A DNA stretch of 30,449 nt from Calditrichota bacterium (GTDB taxonomy: Bacteria; Calditrichota; Calditrichia; RBG-13-44-9), in assembly GCA_024276455.1 (NCBI GenBank), contig JAJRXE010000094.1:1-30449 (forward strand), in the 5' to 3' direction. A model generated the notes under the pieces. That model was not told the DNA's origin, made no database searches, and saw only the letters and a list, made by a program, of their open reading frames with translations. Positions within the stretch are counted from its first letter, which is position 1, and each line of letters begins with the position of its first letter. The position numbers were made by a program, and so were the translations under genes. This document shows positions 13,813-21,330 of this stretch, piece by piece.

Positions 13813-15888
13813 TCAGGCATTCAGGCGATTTTGATTCACCAATTGATGGGCCATGCGCTGGATTTCCCGGGCAGAGGTTTCATTATCGTTCAGGGCCTTT
13901 TCCAGGGCGGCGAGGAGTTCGTAATAAGCCTCCCAGCCGTTACCTTCGCGCCGGTACTGGCGCCGCAGCAGGCTGTTTTCTCCCGCCACAAAATCCAGGG
14001 CTTGATGAATTCGGCGCGCACCGGTGGTTACAAATTCCCGCCCCGACGCTCTTTCTCCCCGATCGAAAAAGGAAGCGGTTCGGAGGGCAAAGCGCAGAAA
14101 CACCACGGTGCGGGGAATTGTGCTAATAAAGCACCCGGTAAACGGATCGGTAATTCTTTTAATTTTACGAATGTCCTCGGCCAGTACCCGGGCATATTCC
14201 GAAAAATAAAGAATCCGAATGTAATCGCCGATCAACTTTCCAACCGCCGCCAGCTGAATGGCCTCCCCGGCAAAGGCTTCCTTGTCGTGCCGCATAATCA
14301 AACCATCGGCGTGAAGATAAGCCAACCGATTCCCGGGGCGGGAAAACACCGAAAGGATGTAGGCCTGATCCTCTGCCCGGCCAAAAAAGGTAGGCGTAAA
14401 GGGACGGTAGCGGCGGAGTGCATCCACCAGAATGCCATTGGTGCCTCCGGTGACATGAATCCGCTGCAGGCAGGTGTTTTTTCCGTTTAAGGGATTGCCG
14501 TTGTAACGGGCCATCATTTCCGCCCGGGTGGAGAGCGCCTGGGGCAGCGGACTGAAAAAAATGTACTGGTCCGGGGTCAATTCGTCCTTCGGGAACGGCA
14601 CATCGGGAGTGAAAAGAGATTTCCCAATATCTTTCTCATTCACCAGGGCACCGGCAATCATACCCAGTTCCACCAGATTTCCATCTGCGTCCTCGCCGGT
14701 GGCGCCCCAAAGCGGGGTAATGAAATGCTCCAGGGCGGAACGTCCGGTTTCTCGCACCAGTACGTTCTGGGGAAACACCTGGTCGAGGTCAATCTTAAAA
14801 GTGGCCCGGATTTCGGGATTAACCAATACCTGCCAGAAGGCGGCGATGGCCTTCAGAAAACTGTAGTGGCGACCGTATTCGCCGTCCACTCCAAACACCT
14901 CTTCCAGTTCCGGCAAAGAATCCCGGCCCAGGAAACGACTGGCAGCCGGCAGCAAGACGTTTTTCAGCAAGGCCCGGGTTTCGTTTTCACCAAACAGGTA
15001 AATCTCCAGGTTGGGGAAACCGCCCGCCCGGCGAATCTCTTCCCGCAGATAATCCCGGGCCACTTCGTGCAATCCCCGATGGGTCACCGAAACGGAGAGC
15101 ACACACACCACTCGGTCCCCGGGATGTATGGTCCCGCGCTCTTTTTCGAATTCCAGCGCCCGGTCTAATCCCTGGAGTCCGTAAATGACTTCGTTGTTTT
15201 CCCGCGGAATGCCGACCGGGATGGGATGGTCGTACCAGTAAATCTGCGGTTCGTGAAGAACGGCGCGCAGTTTCTTTTTTAAACCCGGACTCAAGGGAGC
15301 GCCCTCCAGCCAGGTGGTTTTTGCCGGCACGGTGAGCAACACATTGGCGGTGAACAGAATTTCCCGCGCGGGGTTCTGCAGGGGCGCCGGATTCAGTTTT
15401 TTAACCCGCACAGTCCGCCGTTCCCGCAGGGAAGCAATTTTTTCCTCTTCTTTTCCGAAAATTCCCACTCCTTCGGGAAAAAACAGCTCCCAGACCCGTT
15501 CGGCAATCTCCCTGGGTGCCGCACCCCCGGAATGCCGTTCCAACCATCCGGCCAACTCACTCAACTTTTGTCGGAATGTCGGGTCAGAGGCTGCCCGCCG
15601 ATCGATTTCCTCTTCAATCTCGACCAGTCCCCGCCGATAAAATCGGGCCACCTCGCTCCATTCCGCCTCTCTGCTAAAACGGTTCAAATAATCCCGTGCA
15701 ATCAGGAAGTCCGGGTGTTCCGGGCCGCACAACGCAATCAGGAAGGCTGCATTCAGGGAGGTGAGCACCGCTTCCTCGCTGTTGCCGGCTGGCGAAAACT
15801 GACTGCGGGGATCAAAAATTGGGAGGGTGGAATGCCAATCGTCCCCTTCGAAAAGCCGCCTTACGATCCGGACAAAATCATGATTCAT
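13813..15888 (-). CDS. Large protein with a GT-A glycosyltransferase-like domain
   Basis: 691 residues; ATG at 15888 with GGGGAA 8 nt upstream. Residues 1-160 are helical and charged. From about 175 a fold resembling GT-A glycosyltransferases begins: Rossmann-like strand (RVVCVLSVSVTHRGLHEVARDYLRE is the approximate region 259-283), a D-x-D-like motif at FKIDLDQ (Asp367, Asp369) for a metal-nucleotide sugar, an acidic pair GRAEDQ (Glu506, Asp507) where inverting GT-A enzymes have their catalytic base, and His526/His534 as possible metal ligands. The C-terminal 120 residues are helical. No signal peptide or membrane segment is seen, so a cytoplasmic enzyme making a glycoside (compatible solute or polysaccharide precursor) is possible. 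I do not recognise the exact family, and the donor and acceptor are unknown. The aldolase gene lies 172 bp upstream on the same strand. Confidence 0.6.
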   Translation of the reverse strand: MNHDFVRIVRRLFEGDDWHSTLPIFDPRSQFSPAGNSEEAVLTSLNAAFLIALCGPEHPDFLIARDYLNRFSREAEWSEVARFYRRGLVEIEEEIDRRAASDPTFRQKLSELAGWLERHSGGAAPREIAERVWELFFPEGVGIFGKEEEKIASLRERRTVRVKKLNPAPLQNPAREILFTANVLLTVPAKTTWLEGAPLSPGLKKKLRAVLHEPQIYWYDHPIPVGIPRENNEVIYGLQGLDRALEFEKERGTIHPGDRVVCVLSVSVTHRGLHEVARDYLREEIRRAGGFPNLEIYLFGENETRALLKNVLLPAASRFLGRDSLPELEEVFGVDGEYGRHYSFLKAIAAFWQVLVNPEIRATFKIDLDQVFPQNVLVRETGRSALEHFITPLWGATGEDADGNLVELGMIAGALVNEKDIGKSLFTPDVPFPKDELTPDQYIFFSPLPQALSTRAEMMARYNGNPLNGKNTCLQRIHVTGGTNGILVDALRRYRPFTPTFFGRAEDQAYILSVFSRPGNRLAYLHADGLIMRHDKEAFAGEAIQLAAVGKLIGDYIRILYFSEYARVLAEDIRKIKRITDPFTGCFISTIPRTVVFLRFALRTASFFDRGERASGREFVTTGARRIHQALDFVAGENSLLRRQYRREGNGWEAYYELLAALEKALNDNETSAREIQRMAHQLVNQNRLNA

Positions 15889-16060
15889 GATTGTTATTCC
15901 CCTGATTGTTTCACCTGTCGAATTTTTATTGGGATTCTCCCACCCTTCCGCCAGAGTTTACCAGATATTGTCGGACAATACAGGGCGAAATTTAAGCCCA
16001 CCATTTTTCCAACAGCGAAACGGTGCATTTTTAACCGCTACAATGCTCCGGCTAATAAAA

Positions 16061-16951
16061 TCAAACCGAGGTGATCCCCAACCTCTGCAATTCCCCCAGG
16101 ATGTTTTTACGAGCCGGTTCGTCCGGGGCGGGCAGAGGCGACCGGGTTTCACCCCCCTGCAACCCCAGGTGGTTCATGGCAAATTTCAGCCCTCCGATGC
16201 CAAAAATGGCGGTAATCATCTTATTCAGAGGCACAATTTGTAACTGCAGGTGACGGGCTTTTTCAAACTCGCCCGCTTTTACCCACTCGTAAATCTGAAT
16301 ACATTGAGCGGGTAAAATATTCGCCAGTGCCAGAATGCCGCCCACCGCACCAACGACCAGACTGGACATCAGGGTATTAGCGGTACCGGTGAGCAATTGA
16401 AAATTGGGGAGATTTCGTCCCAGAATGGACTGTTGGTAGGTCAAATTGCCGGAACTATCCTTCATGCCAATGATGTTGGGATGTTCCGCCAGACGGGTTA
16501 CCACTTCCAGGGGAACTTCCAGTCCTGTATTTGCCGGCACGTTGTAAATTACAATGGGCACCGGCGAGGCCTCGGCCACCTGCGTGTAAAAATTGAAAAT
16601 CACCTCCGGCTTCATTTGACTACGATAGTAATGAGGAGTAATCAACAGGGCGGCCTGTCCGCCCACCCGGGCCGCATTTTTCAAAAAACGCACTGTGCCC
16701 TGCACTGATTCTTCGCCGGCACCGAAGATTACCAATTTATTCTCACCGGCATTTTCTGCCACCGTCTCAATTACCTGCAACGACTCTTTCTCGTTCAACA
16801 TGACCCGTTCGCCGTTGGAGCCCAGCACCACGTAGCCGCGCAAAGCAAATGTCTGGTACCTTTGCACGTTATTTTTTAACATGTCCAGCGCCAGCTCTTC
16901 GTTTTTAAACGGCGTTACCAGCGGAGGGAAAATTCCTGCTAAATCAACCAT
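16061..16951 (-). CDS. DapA-family aldolase resembling 4-hydroxy-2-oxoglutarate aldolase (HOGA)
   Basis: 296 residues from the second ATG (16951), which is 9 nt from the GAGG ribosome site; the first ATG at 16957 is only 3 nt from it. This is a TIM-barrel Schiff-base aldolase of the dihydrodipicolinate synthase family: substrate motif GSNGE, catalytic Tyr136 (IYNVPANTG) and Lys164 (GMKDSSG). From memory, segments such as RGYVVLGSNGE, YNVPANTGLEVP and GAVGGILALANIL match mammalian HOGA1 more closely than bacterial DapA. HOGA splits 4-hydroxy-2-oxoglutarate to pyruvate and glyoxylate in hydroxyproline breakdown. Other members cleave 2-keto-3-deoxy sugar acids or sialic acid, so the substrate is not fixed. 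No lysine-pathway genes are nearby. Confidence 0.8.
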   Translation of the reverse strand: MVDLAGIFPPLVTPFKNEELALDMLKNNVQRYQTFALRGYVVLGSNGERVMLNEKESLQVIETVAENAGENKLVIFGAGEESVQGTVRFLKNAARVGGQAALLITPHYYRSQMKPEVIFNFYTQVAEASPVPIVIYNVPANTGLEVPLEVVTRLAEHPNIIGMKDSSGNLTYQQSILGRNLPNFQLLTGTANTLMSSLVVGAVGGILALANILPAQCIQIYEWVKAGEFEKARHLQLQIVPLNKMITAIFGIGGLKFAMNHLGLQGGETRSPLPAPDEPARKNILGELQRLGITSV

Positions 16952-17169
16952 TTCCATATTCCTCTGTTTTTGATTCCGATTCTTTTCTGCTGCCTAAAAT
17001 AACCATCCTGTTCCCTTTTTAAAAAGACTTTTCCGAGAAGTTCTCGAACCAACAGAAGCACGGGGCACCCATTTTAATCGCAGAGTATTTCAAAAAAATA
17101 TTTTTGTCCGCAAGGAAACCGCTCCCGGTGTTGTCAAATAGCAAGGTAAAAAAATTAAAGGAGGTTGCC

Positions 17170-17811
17170 TTGAAGAAGTTGTTCTTTTTTGTTCTAATTT
17201 TTTTGTTAATTAGTGGAAACGTAATGTTTGCCCAGCCAAGTCAATCCATAGAAAACACCATGGCCAGACTGCAAAGTAAGCTGGAGCTCACTCCGGAACA
17301 GACCCAACAAATCCGCACCATTCTGGTTAATGCCGAGCAGGAAGCCCAGCAACTCCAGGAAATGAATCGGGGAAATCGGGAGGCGATTCTGGCTGCCTGG
17401 CAGGATCAGGAAGAACGCGTGCACCAGCAAATCCGGAATATTCTTAATCCCGATCAGCAAAAGAAATTCGAGGAAATTAAATCCAGCCTTGTGTGGCGCC
17501 GAATGAATTTCGACAAGGAAGTCCAGCGTTTGAAAGACCGGTTGCATCTGAACGAAGAGCAAGCCCTGCAAGTTCAGAAAATCATCGAGAAAACCCGCAC
17601 GGAAATGCAGAATGTCCGCGCCCGCTATTCGGGAGACCGCTACCAGATGCGCAATGAAATGATGAAAATTATCCAGGAACGAGACAAAGAAATAGAAGCG
17701 CTGCTGACGCCGGAACAGCGCAAGGAATACGAGAAATACAAATCGGAACGTCAGCAGATGATGCCCGGACGAGGAGGTCGTCGGGGCGGCGGCATGATGC
17801 GAAACTGGTGA
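17170..17811 (+). CDS. Spy/CpxP-like periplasmic protein with LTxxQ-type repeats
   Basis: 213 residues. The TTG at 17170 is the likely start: a perfect AAAGGAGG site lies 5 nt upstream and it begins a clean signal peptide (MKKLFFFVLIFLLISG, cleavage near FAQ). The upstream ATG-less extension to 17104 would spoil the signal. The mature part is almost all helix and repeats the family motif about four times (LELTPEQ, ILNPDQQ, LHLNEEQ, LLTPEQR), suggesting two tandem Spy/CpxP-like units. The tail is rich in Gly, Arg and Met (PGRGGRRGGGMM). Proteins of this type act as periplasmic chaperones or metal/stress sensors. It stands alone, transcribed away from the aldolase gene, and is followed by terminator-like palindromes. 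Confidence 0.75.
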   Translation: MKKLFFFVLIFLLISGNVMFAQPSQSIENTMARLQSKLELTPEQTQQIRTILVNAEQEAQQLQEMNRGNREAILAAWQDQEERVHQQIRNILNPDQQKKFEEIKSSLVWRRMNFDKEVQRLKDRLHLNEEQALQVQKIIEKTRTEMQNVRARYSGDRYQMRNEMMKIIQERDKEIEALLTPEQRKEYEKYKSERQQMMPGRGGRRGGGMMRNW

Positions 17812-17835
17812 GTTCTCGGTAGGAAAGCATCCCTT

Positions 17836-17912
17836 CGGTTCGGTCACCCTTTTGATCCCTAAACCCTCGGACGCAGGGAATTGGGCCTCCTGTGGAAGGG
17901 TGACCGGAACCG
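17836..17912 (+). repeat. Imperfect long inverted repeat (arms 16 and 17 nt)
   Basis: Left arm 17836-17851 (CGGTTCGGTCACCCTT) pairs with the right arm 17896-17912, with a single extra G on the right. The loop of about 44 nt contains a further small complementary pair (TCCCT and AGGGA). It could fold in RNA as a stable hairpin 25 nt after the Spy-like stop codon. Confidence 0.55.
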
Positions 17913-17936
17913 ATTTATTATGAGAAATTTTTTCGG

Positions 17937-17960
17937 AAGGGCGTTAACGCCCTTTTTTCT
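17937..17960 (+). terminator. Rho-independent terminator candidate after the Spy-like gene
   Basis: AAGGGCGTTAACGCCCTT (17937-17954) is a perfect 18-bp palindrome directly followed by TTTTCT-type T-rich DNA. It lies 125 bp after the Spy-like stop. The centre TTAA leaves a short loop. It is also the first of three similar palindromes, so it may be part of a repeat family rather than a dedicated terminator. Confidence 0.55.
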
Positions 17961-17963
17961 TTC

Positions 17964-18007
17964 AAGGCCGTTAACGGCCTTGCGCCGGAAGGCCCTTAAG
18001 GGCCTTC
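17964..18007. repeat. Two further perfect palindromes with TTAA centres
   Basis: AAGGCCGTTAACGGCCTT (17964-17981, 18 bp) and GAAGGCCCTTAAGGGCCTTC (17988-18007, 20 bp) are perfect palindromes. With the one at 17937 they form a row of three related GC-rich palindromes within 71 bp. A degenerate relative, AGGCCGTTCACGGCCT, occurs at 21287-21302, so this is probably a REP-like dispersed family. Confidence 0.6.
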
Positions 18008-18138
18008 TCCCCTTCCCGGTCCGTTTTTCTCACCGGAAAAGCTTGAAAATGACCGCCCGGTTTCCTAACTTCTGTCAGTACGGGACGGCTGGGCGTTCGG
18101 ACTCCCAGCGACCAAAACCAATACAACGGAAGGAACCC

Positions 18139-19053
18139 ATGCAAAAAATCAGCTTACTCGGAGGAATCATTCTGGCCCTTTTTTACAACATCTCACCCGG
18201 AGGAGCCATTTCCATGAATACTCTTGCCAGGGATTTAAGCGCACTTTTACCGGATTCCCTGCCAGGCTGGGAAATCAAAGAAGAACATCGCTACACACCT
18301 GACAATCTGTACGACTACATTGACGGTGGGGCGGAACTGTACCGCTCTTACGGCTTCCGAGAAATGGTAAGTCTGGTGTACCACCGTCCGGACCAACCGG
18401 ATCTCTACCTGGACATTTTCGATATGGGAACAACCGGCGGTGCATTTGGGGTGTTTACTCATTCACGGGAAAAAACAGACTCCACCTTCGGGCAGGGATC
18501 TCAATACAGCCCCGGCGCCTTAATTTTCTGGAAAGATCGCTATTTCATTTCTTTGCTGGCCAGTCCGGAAACTCCCGAAGCTCGTCAGGCCATTTTCACT
18601 CTGGCTCGCCAGATTGAACACGCCATTCCCCGGCAGGGAAAAATTCCCACCGTCGTCCGTTTACTGCCCCGGGATTCCTTGGTAGAAGAAAGCATCCGCT
18701 ACTTTTACCACCCGGTTTGGTTGAACACCTATTTCTTTCTCACAGAGAGTAATTTGCTGCACCTGGACAGCACCACCCAGGCGGTGTGGGCCAAATACCG
18801 TTTCACCGCTCAACCCACCTACTTGCTCCTGGTGCTTTACCCCTCGGCATCTGCCGCCCGAACGGCGGAACAGGAGTTTCGCAAATTCTATTTTACCCTG
18901 TCCGATTCCCGGCCCATTACTCAAACACAGAAAGGTAGCTGGGATGCCTTGCGGCGCTGCGGCCGATTGCTGGTGGGCATCTTCCGCGCCCGGAATTCCG
19001 CGGCCGTTCAAAACTTATTGGAGGAGGTTTGCCGAAAACAACCTTCGCCATAA
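18139..19053 (+). CDS. DUF6599 family exported protein
   Basis: 304 residues from the ATG at 18139 (GGAAGGA 6 nt upstream), which begins a signal peptide (MQKISLLGGIILALFYN); the reading frame is open much further upstream through the palindromes, but that part does not look coding. The segment DNLYDYIDGGAELYRSYGFREM matches what I recall of the DUF6599 family core, followed by a repeated YLDIFDMG/GAFGVF region. Function unknown; the family occurs as exported proteins in several phyla, often near iron-sulfur or DUF362 genes. Here it is followed after 19 bp by a DUF362 gene and then a patatin, all on the same strand. The protein should be periplasmic. Confidence 0.7.
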   Translation: MQKISLLGGIILALFYNISPGGAISMNTLARDLSALLPDSLPGWEIKEEHRYTPDNLYDYIDGGAELYRSYGFREMVSLVYHRPDQPDLYLDIFDMGTTGGAFGVFTHSREKTDSTFGQGSQYSPGALIFWKDRYFISLLASPETPEARQAIFTLARQIEHAIPRQGKIPTVVRLLPRDSLVEESIRYFYHPVWLNTYFFLTESNLLHLDSTTQAVWAKYRFTAQPTYLLLVLYPSASAARTAEQEFRKFYFTLSDSRPITQTQKGSWDALRRCGRLLVGIFRARNSAAVQNLLEEVCRKQPSP

Positions 19054-19072
19054 TCAAATCAGAGAGGTTGGC

Positions 19073-19972
19073 ATGAAAAAACAACACCCTCGCATGAAAC
19101 GGCGTGCCTTCTTAAAACAGGGGAGTTTGGCCCTGGGGGGAACGCTTCTCTTCGGCCTTCCCGGCAATAGCATCCCCACTCCTCACCCAAAAAAAACCCG
19201 GGTTGTGCTCATTCGACATCCGGAGGTACTGGACAAATTGAACCGTCCCCGGGCGGAAATTGTGCAAGAAATGATTGACCGGGCGGTGGTGGCCCTTACC
19301 GGAAGCACCTCAATTCAGCAGGCCTGGCAACAAATTGTTCGTCCTGAGGACACGGTTGGCATCAAATCCAACGTCTGGCGATTTTTACCCACCCCGGCAG
19401 AACTGGAAGAGGCGGTCGTAAAACGGGTGCGAGAAGTTGGAGTAGCGGCGGAAAAAATTAGTGTGAACGACCGGACAGTACTGCGGGATCCGATTTTCCG
19501 GAACGCCACCGCCCTGATTAACATGCGTCCCCTGCGCACCCATTACTGGGCGGGGGTTGGCAGCCTCATCAAAAATTACATCATGTTCGTTCCCAATCCC
19601 AGCGATTACCATCCCGACACCTGCGCCGATTTGGCTACCATCTGGAAACTACCGCACGTCCGGGGACGAACCCGTCTCAACGTGCTGGTCATGTTCACTC
19701 CTCTTTTCCACGGCCAGGGACCCCACCACTTTAGTCCCCAATACATCTGGCCCTACCGGGGGTTATTAGTGGGATTCGACCCGGTGGCGGTAGACTCAGT
19801 AGGAGTGCGCATCCTGCAGGCCAAACGGCGGGAATATTTCGGTGAAGAGCGTCCCTTGAATCCCCCGCCCAAACACATTTTTCTGGCCGACACCCGGCAT
19901 CACCTGGGAACGGCCGATCCGGCAAAAATCGATCTAATAAAACTGGGCTGGGAAGAAGGATGTCTGATTTAA
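19073..19972 (+). CDS. DUF362 domain protein with a Tat-type signal
   Basis: 299 residues from the ATG at 19073 (AGAGG 5 nt upstream). The N-terminus MKRRAFLKQGSLALGG is a twin-arginine signal, so export in folded form is likely. The body matches the DUF362 family: VVLIRHPEV, GIKSNVW, ALINMRPLRTHYWAGVGSLIKN and a late GFDPVAVDSVG motif. Members are often linked to iron-sulfur or other cofactor proteins; no cysteine cluster motif is visible in this copy, and no cofactor can be assigned. It lies 19 bp after the DUF6599 gene and 20 bp before the patatin gene, suggesting a three-gene operon. Confidence 0.78.
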   Translation: MKKQHPRMKRRAFLKQGSLALGGTLLFGLPGNSIPTPHPKKTRVVLIRHPEVLDKLNRPRAEIVQEMIDRAVVALTGSTSIQQAWQQIVRPEDTVGIKSNVWRFLPTPAELEEAVVKRVREVGVAAEKISVNDRTVLRDPIFRNATALINMRPLRTHYWAGVGSLIKNYIMFVPNPSDYHPDTCADLATIWKLPHVRGRTRLNVLVMFTPLFHGQGPHHFSPQYIWPYRGLLVGFDPVAVDSVGVRILQAKRREYFGEERPLNPPPKHIFLADTRHHLGTADPAKIDLIKLGWEEGCLI

Positions 19973-19992
19973 CCTGACGAGGAGGAAGAAAC

Positions 19993-21063
19993 ATGAAACG
20001 CGCCCTGGTATTGGGTGGGGGTGGTGCCCGGGGTGCCTTCCAGGTGGGCATGTTAGAAGAATTGATTGTCAACCAGAAACTGGATTTCCAGATTATTCGC
20101 GGAGTCAGCGTTGGCGCTCTGAACGCCGCCTTTCTGGCTCAAGCGTCCACCGACGGTAATTCCCAGGAAGCCCTGGCTGAAAAGGTACGAGAATTAAAAG
20201 AAATCTGGCTTAGCGAAATTAGCGGGAACAAAAGTGTGTACAAAAAACGCCTGGGCTACCTGGGAGTTGTTTTAGGAAAAAACAGCCTTTATTCCCTGGA
20301 ACCGCTCCGAGACTTGATTCAGCGACGTCTCTCCCTGGAAGCGCTGCGAACATCCGGACGCAATTTCGCGGTGGGCACCTGCTCCCTGGTCAGCGGACGC
20401 TACAGCGAGTGGCGTCCAGATCATCCCCGTTTCCTGGACAAATTGCTGGCTTCCGCCTCCATCCCGGTGGTCTTCCCTTTTGTGGATTTCCCACAAGAGC
20501 AAGATGTGTTGGTGGATGGTGGAATTCGCAACATTACTCCGCTTTCTACCACCCTGCGCGAAAATCCCGATGAGACTTATGTATTGTTAACCAGCCGCAT
20601 TATTCGCACCAATCGCCAGCTTCCCGATTCCGCCGTGGAGGAATTCGATTACCGGTTCTGGCAGGACAATCGGCTCGGTACCCACATCAGTGGAATCGAC
20701 GTGCTGGAGCGCACCATCGAAATCCTTTCCGATGAGATTTATCTGGAAGACATCCGGGCGGCGCTGCAATGGAACAAGCTGGCCGACCTGGTACGGGAGG
20801 TTGAAAAAGCGCTGGAAAAGCTCGCCAAAATCCCTCTGCCCCTCTCCAAAGCGGTGGAGGCGTTACGCGCTTACCTGGACCGTCTGATGCGCCGTTTCAT
20901 TCGCATTTACGTGTTAGCACCGCGGCGCTGGTTTAATGAAGACGCCGAACCCGGAAAGAAAAACCTGGCTACTGATTTCGACCCTGAATTGATTAAAAAA
21001 GCTTTGGAACACGGCCGGGAAATTGCCCGGCAACGGGACAAGTGGGTCTGGCCCCCCGGGTAG
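19993..21063 (+). CDS. Patatin-like phospholipase
   Basis: 356 residues; ATG at 19993 with AGGAGG 7 nt upstream. The oxyanion loop GGGGARGAF (8-16), nucleophile elbow GVSVG (Ser39) and the catalytic Asp175 in DGG show an intact Ser-Asp dyad of the patatin family, which hydrolyses acyl esters of phospholipids. There is no signal peptide, so it is cytoplasmic or exported by an unrecognised route. The C-terminal 150 residues are helical and basic (RAYLDRLMRRFIRIYVLAPRRW), possibly a membrane-binding part. Last gene of the operon with DUF6599 and DUF362; hairpins downstream may end the transcript. Confidence 0.85.
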   Translation: MKRALVLGGGGARGAFQVGMLEELIVNQKLDFQIIRGVSVGALNAAFLAQASTDGNSQEALAEKVRELKEIWLSEISGNKSVYKKRLGYLGVVLGKNSLYSLEPLRDLIQRRLSLEALRTSGRNFAVGTCSLVSGRYSEWRPDHPRFLDKLLASASIPVVFPFVDFPQEQDVLVDGGIRNITPLSTTLRENPDETYVLLTSRIIRTNRQLPDSAVEEFDYRFWQDNRLGTHISGIDVLERTIEILSDEIYLEDIRAALQWNKLADLVREVEKALEKLAKIPLPLSKAVEALRAYLDRLMRRFIRIYVLAPRRWFNEDAEPGKKNLATDFDPELIKKALEHGREIARQRDKWVWPPG

Positions 21064-21170
21064 AACAGGCAGTAGTCAGTAGTTATCTGTTATTAGCCCC
21101 TCCCTGGGCGTCATTTTAAAAAATCGTTCAGGATTTTTACAAACAACGGAACTTTTGCCCCATCCATCAA

Positions 21171-21302
21171 CGCGGCAGGGCCGCGTAGGTTACCTCCAAG
21201 GGCAATTTCTCCCGACTCTGGCGAGTCGGGCTACAAGTTAGCCCCGGCTTTCAAGCTGGGGCTTGGGAATAGCAACGAAACATTTCAGGCCGTTCACGGC
21301 CT
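21171..21302. repeat. Cluster of four hairpins between convergent genes
   Basis: Four GC-rich hairpins in 132 bp: CGCGGC/GCCGCG (21171-21185), CCCGACTC/GAGTCGGG (21211-21230), AGCCCCGGCTT/AAGCTGGGGCT with one mismatch (21240-21263), and AGGCCGT/ACGGCCT (21287-21302) followed by a T run. The patatin and the phosphodiester glycosidase-like genes converge here, so at least the last can serve as a terminator on the plus strand. The last hairpin resembles the palindromes at 17937-18007. Confidence 0.6.
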
Positions 21303-21330
21303 TTTCCCAACCCGCAGACCGTTTTGAGTC

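Larger units (their letters stand above)
17812..18138. other. Palindrome-rich spacer between the Spy-like gene and the DUF6599 operon
   Basis: 327 bp with no gene I can support, although a reading frame runs through it into the DUF6599 gene. It holds one long inverted repeat and three perfect palindromes, listed separately. The first palindrome, followed by a T run, can terminate the Spy-like gene transcript. The last 130 bp probably hold the promoter of the next operon, though no clear -35/-10 pair was found. Confidence 0.5.

Noticed and set aside
16061..16951. Lysine-pathway dihydrodipicolinate synthase
   Set aside because: Motifs fit HOGA-type aldolases better and no lysine genes are adjacent; the family is, however, broad.
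17881..18138. N-terminal extension of the DUF6599 protein
   Set aside because: The frame runs through three palindromes, and a signal peptide with a good ribosome site begins at 18139.
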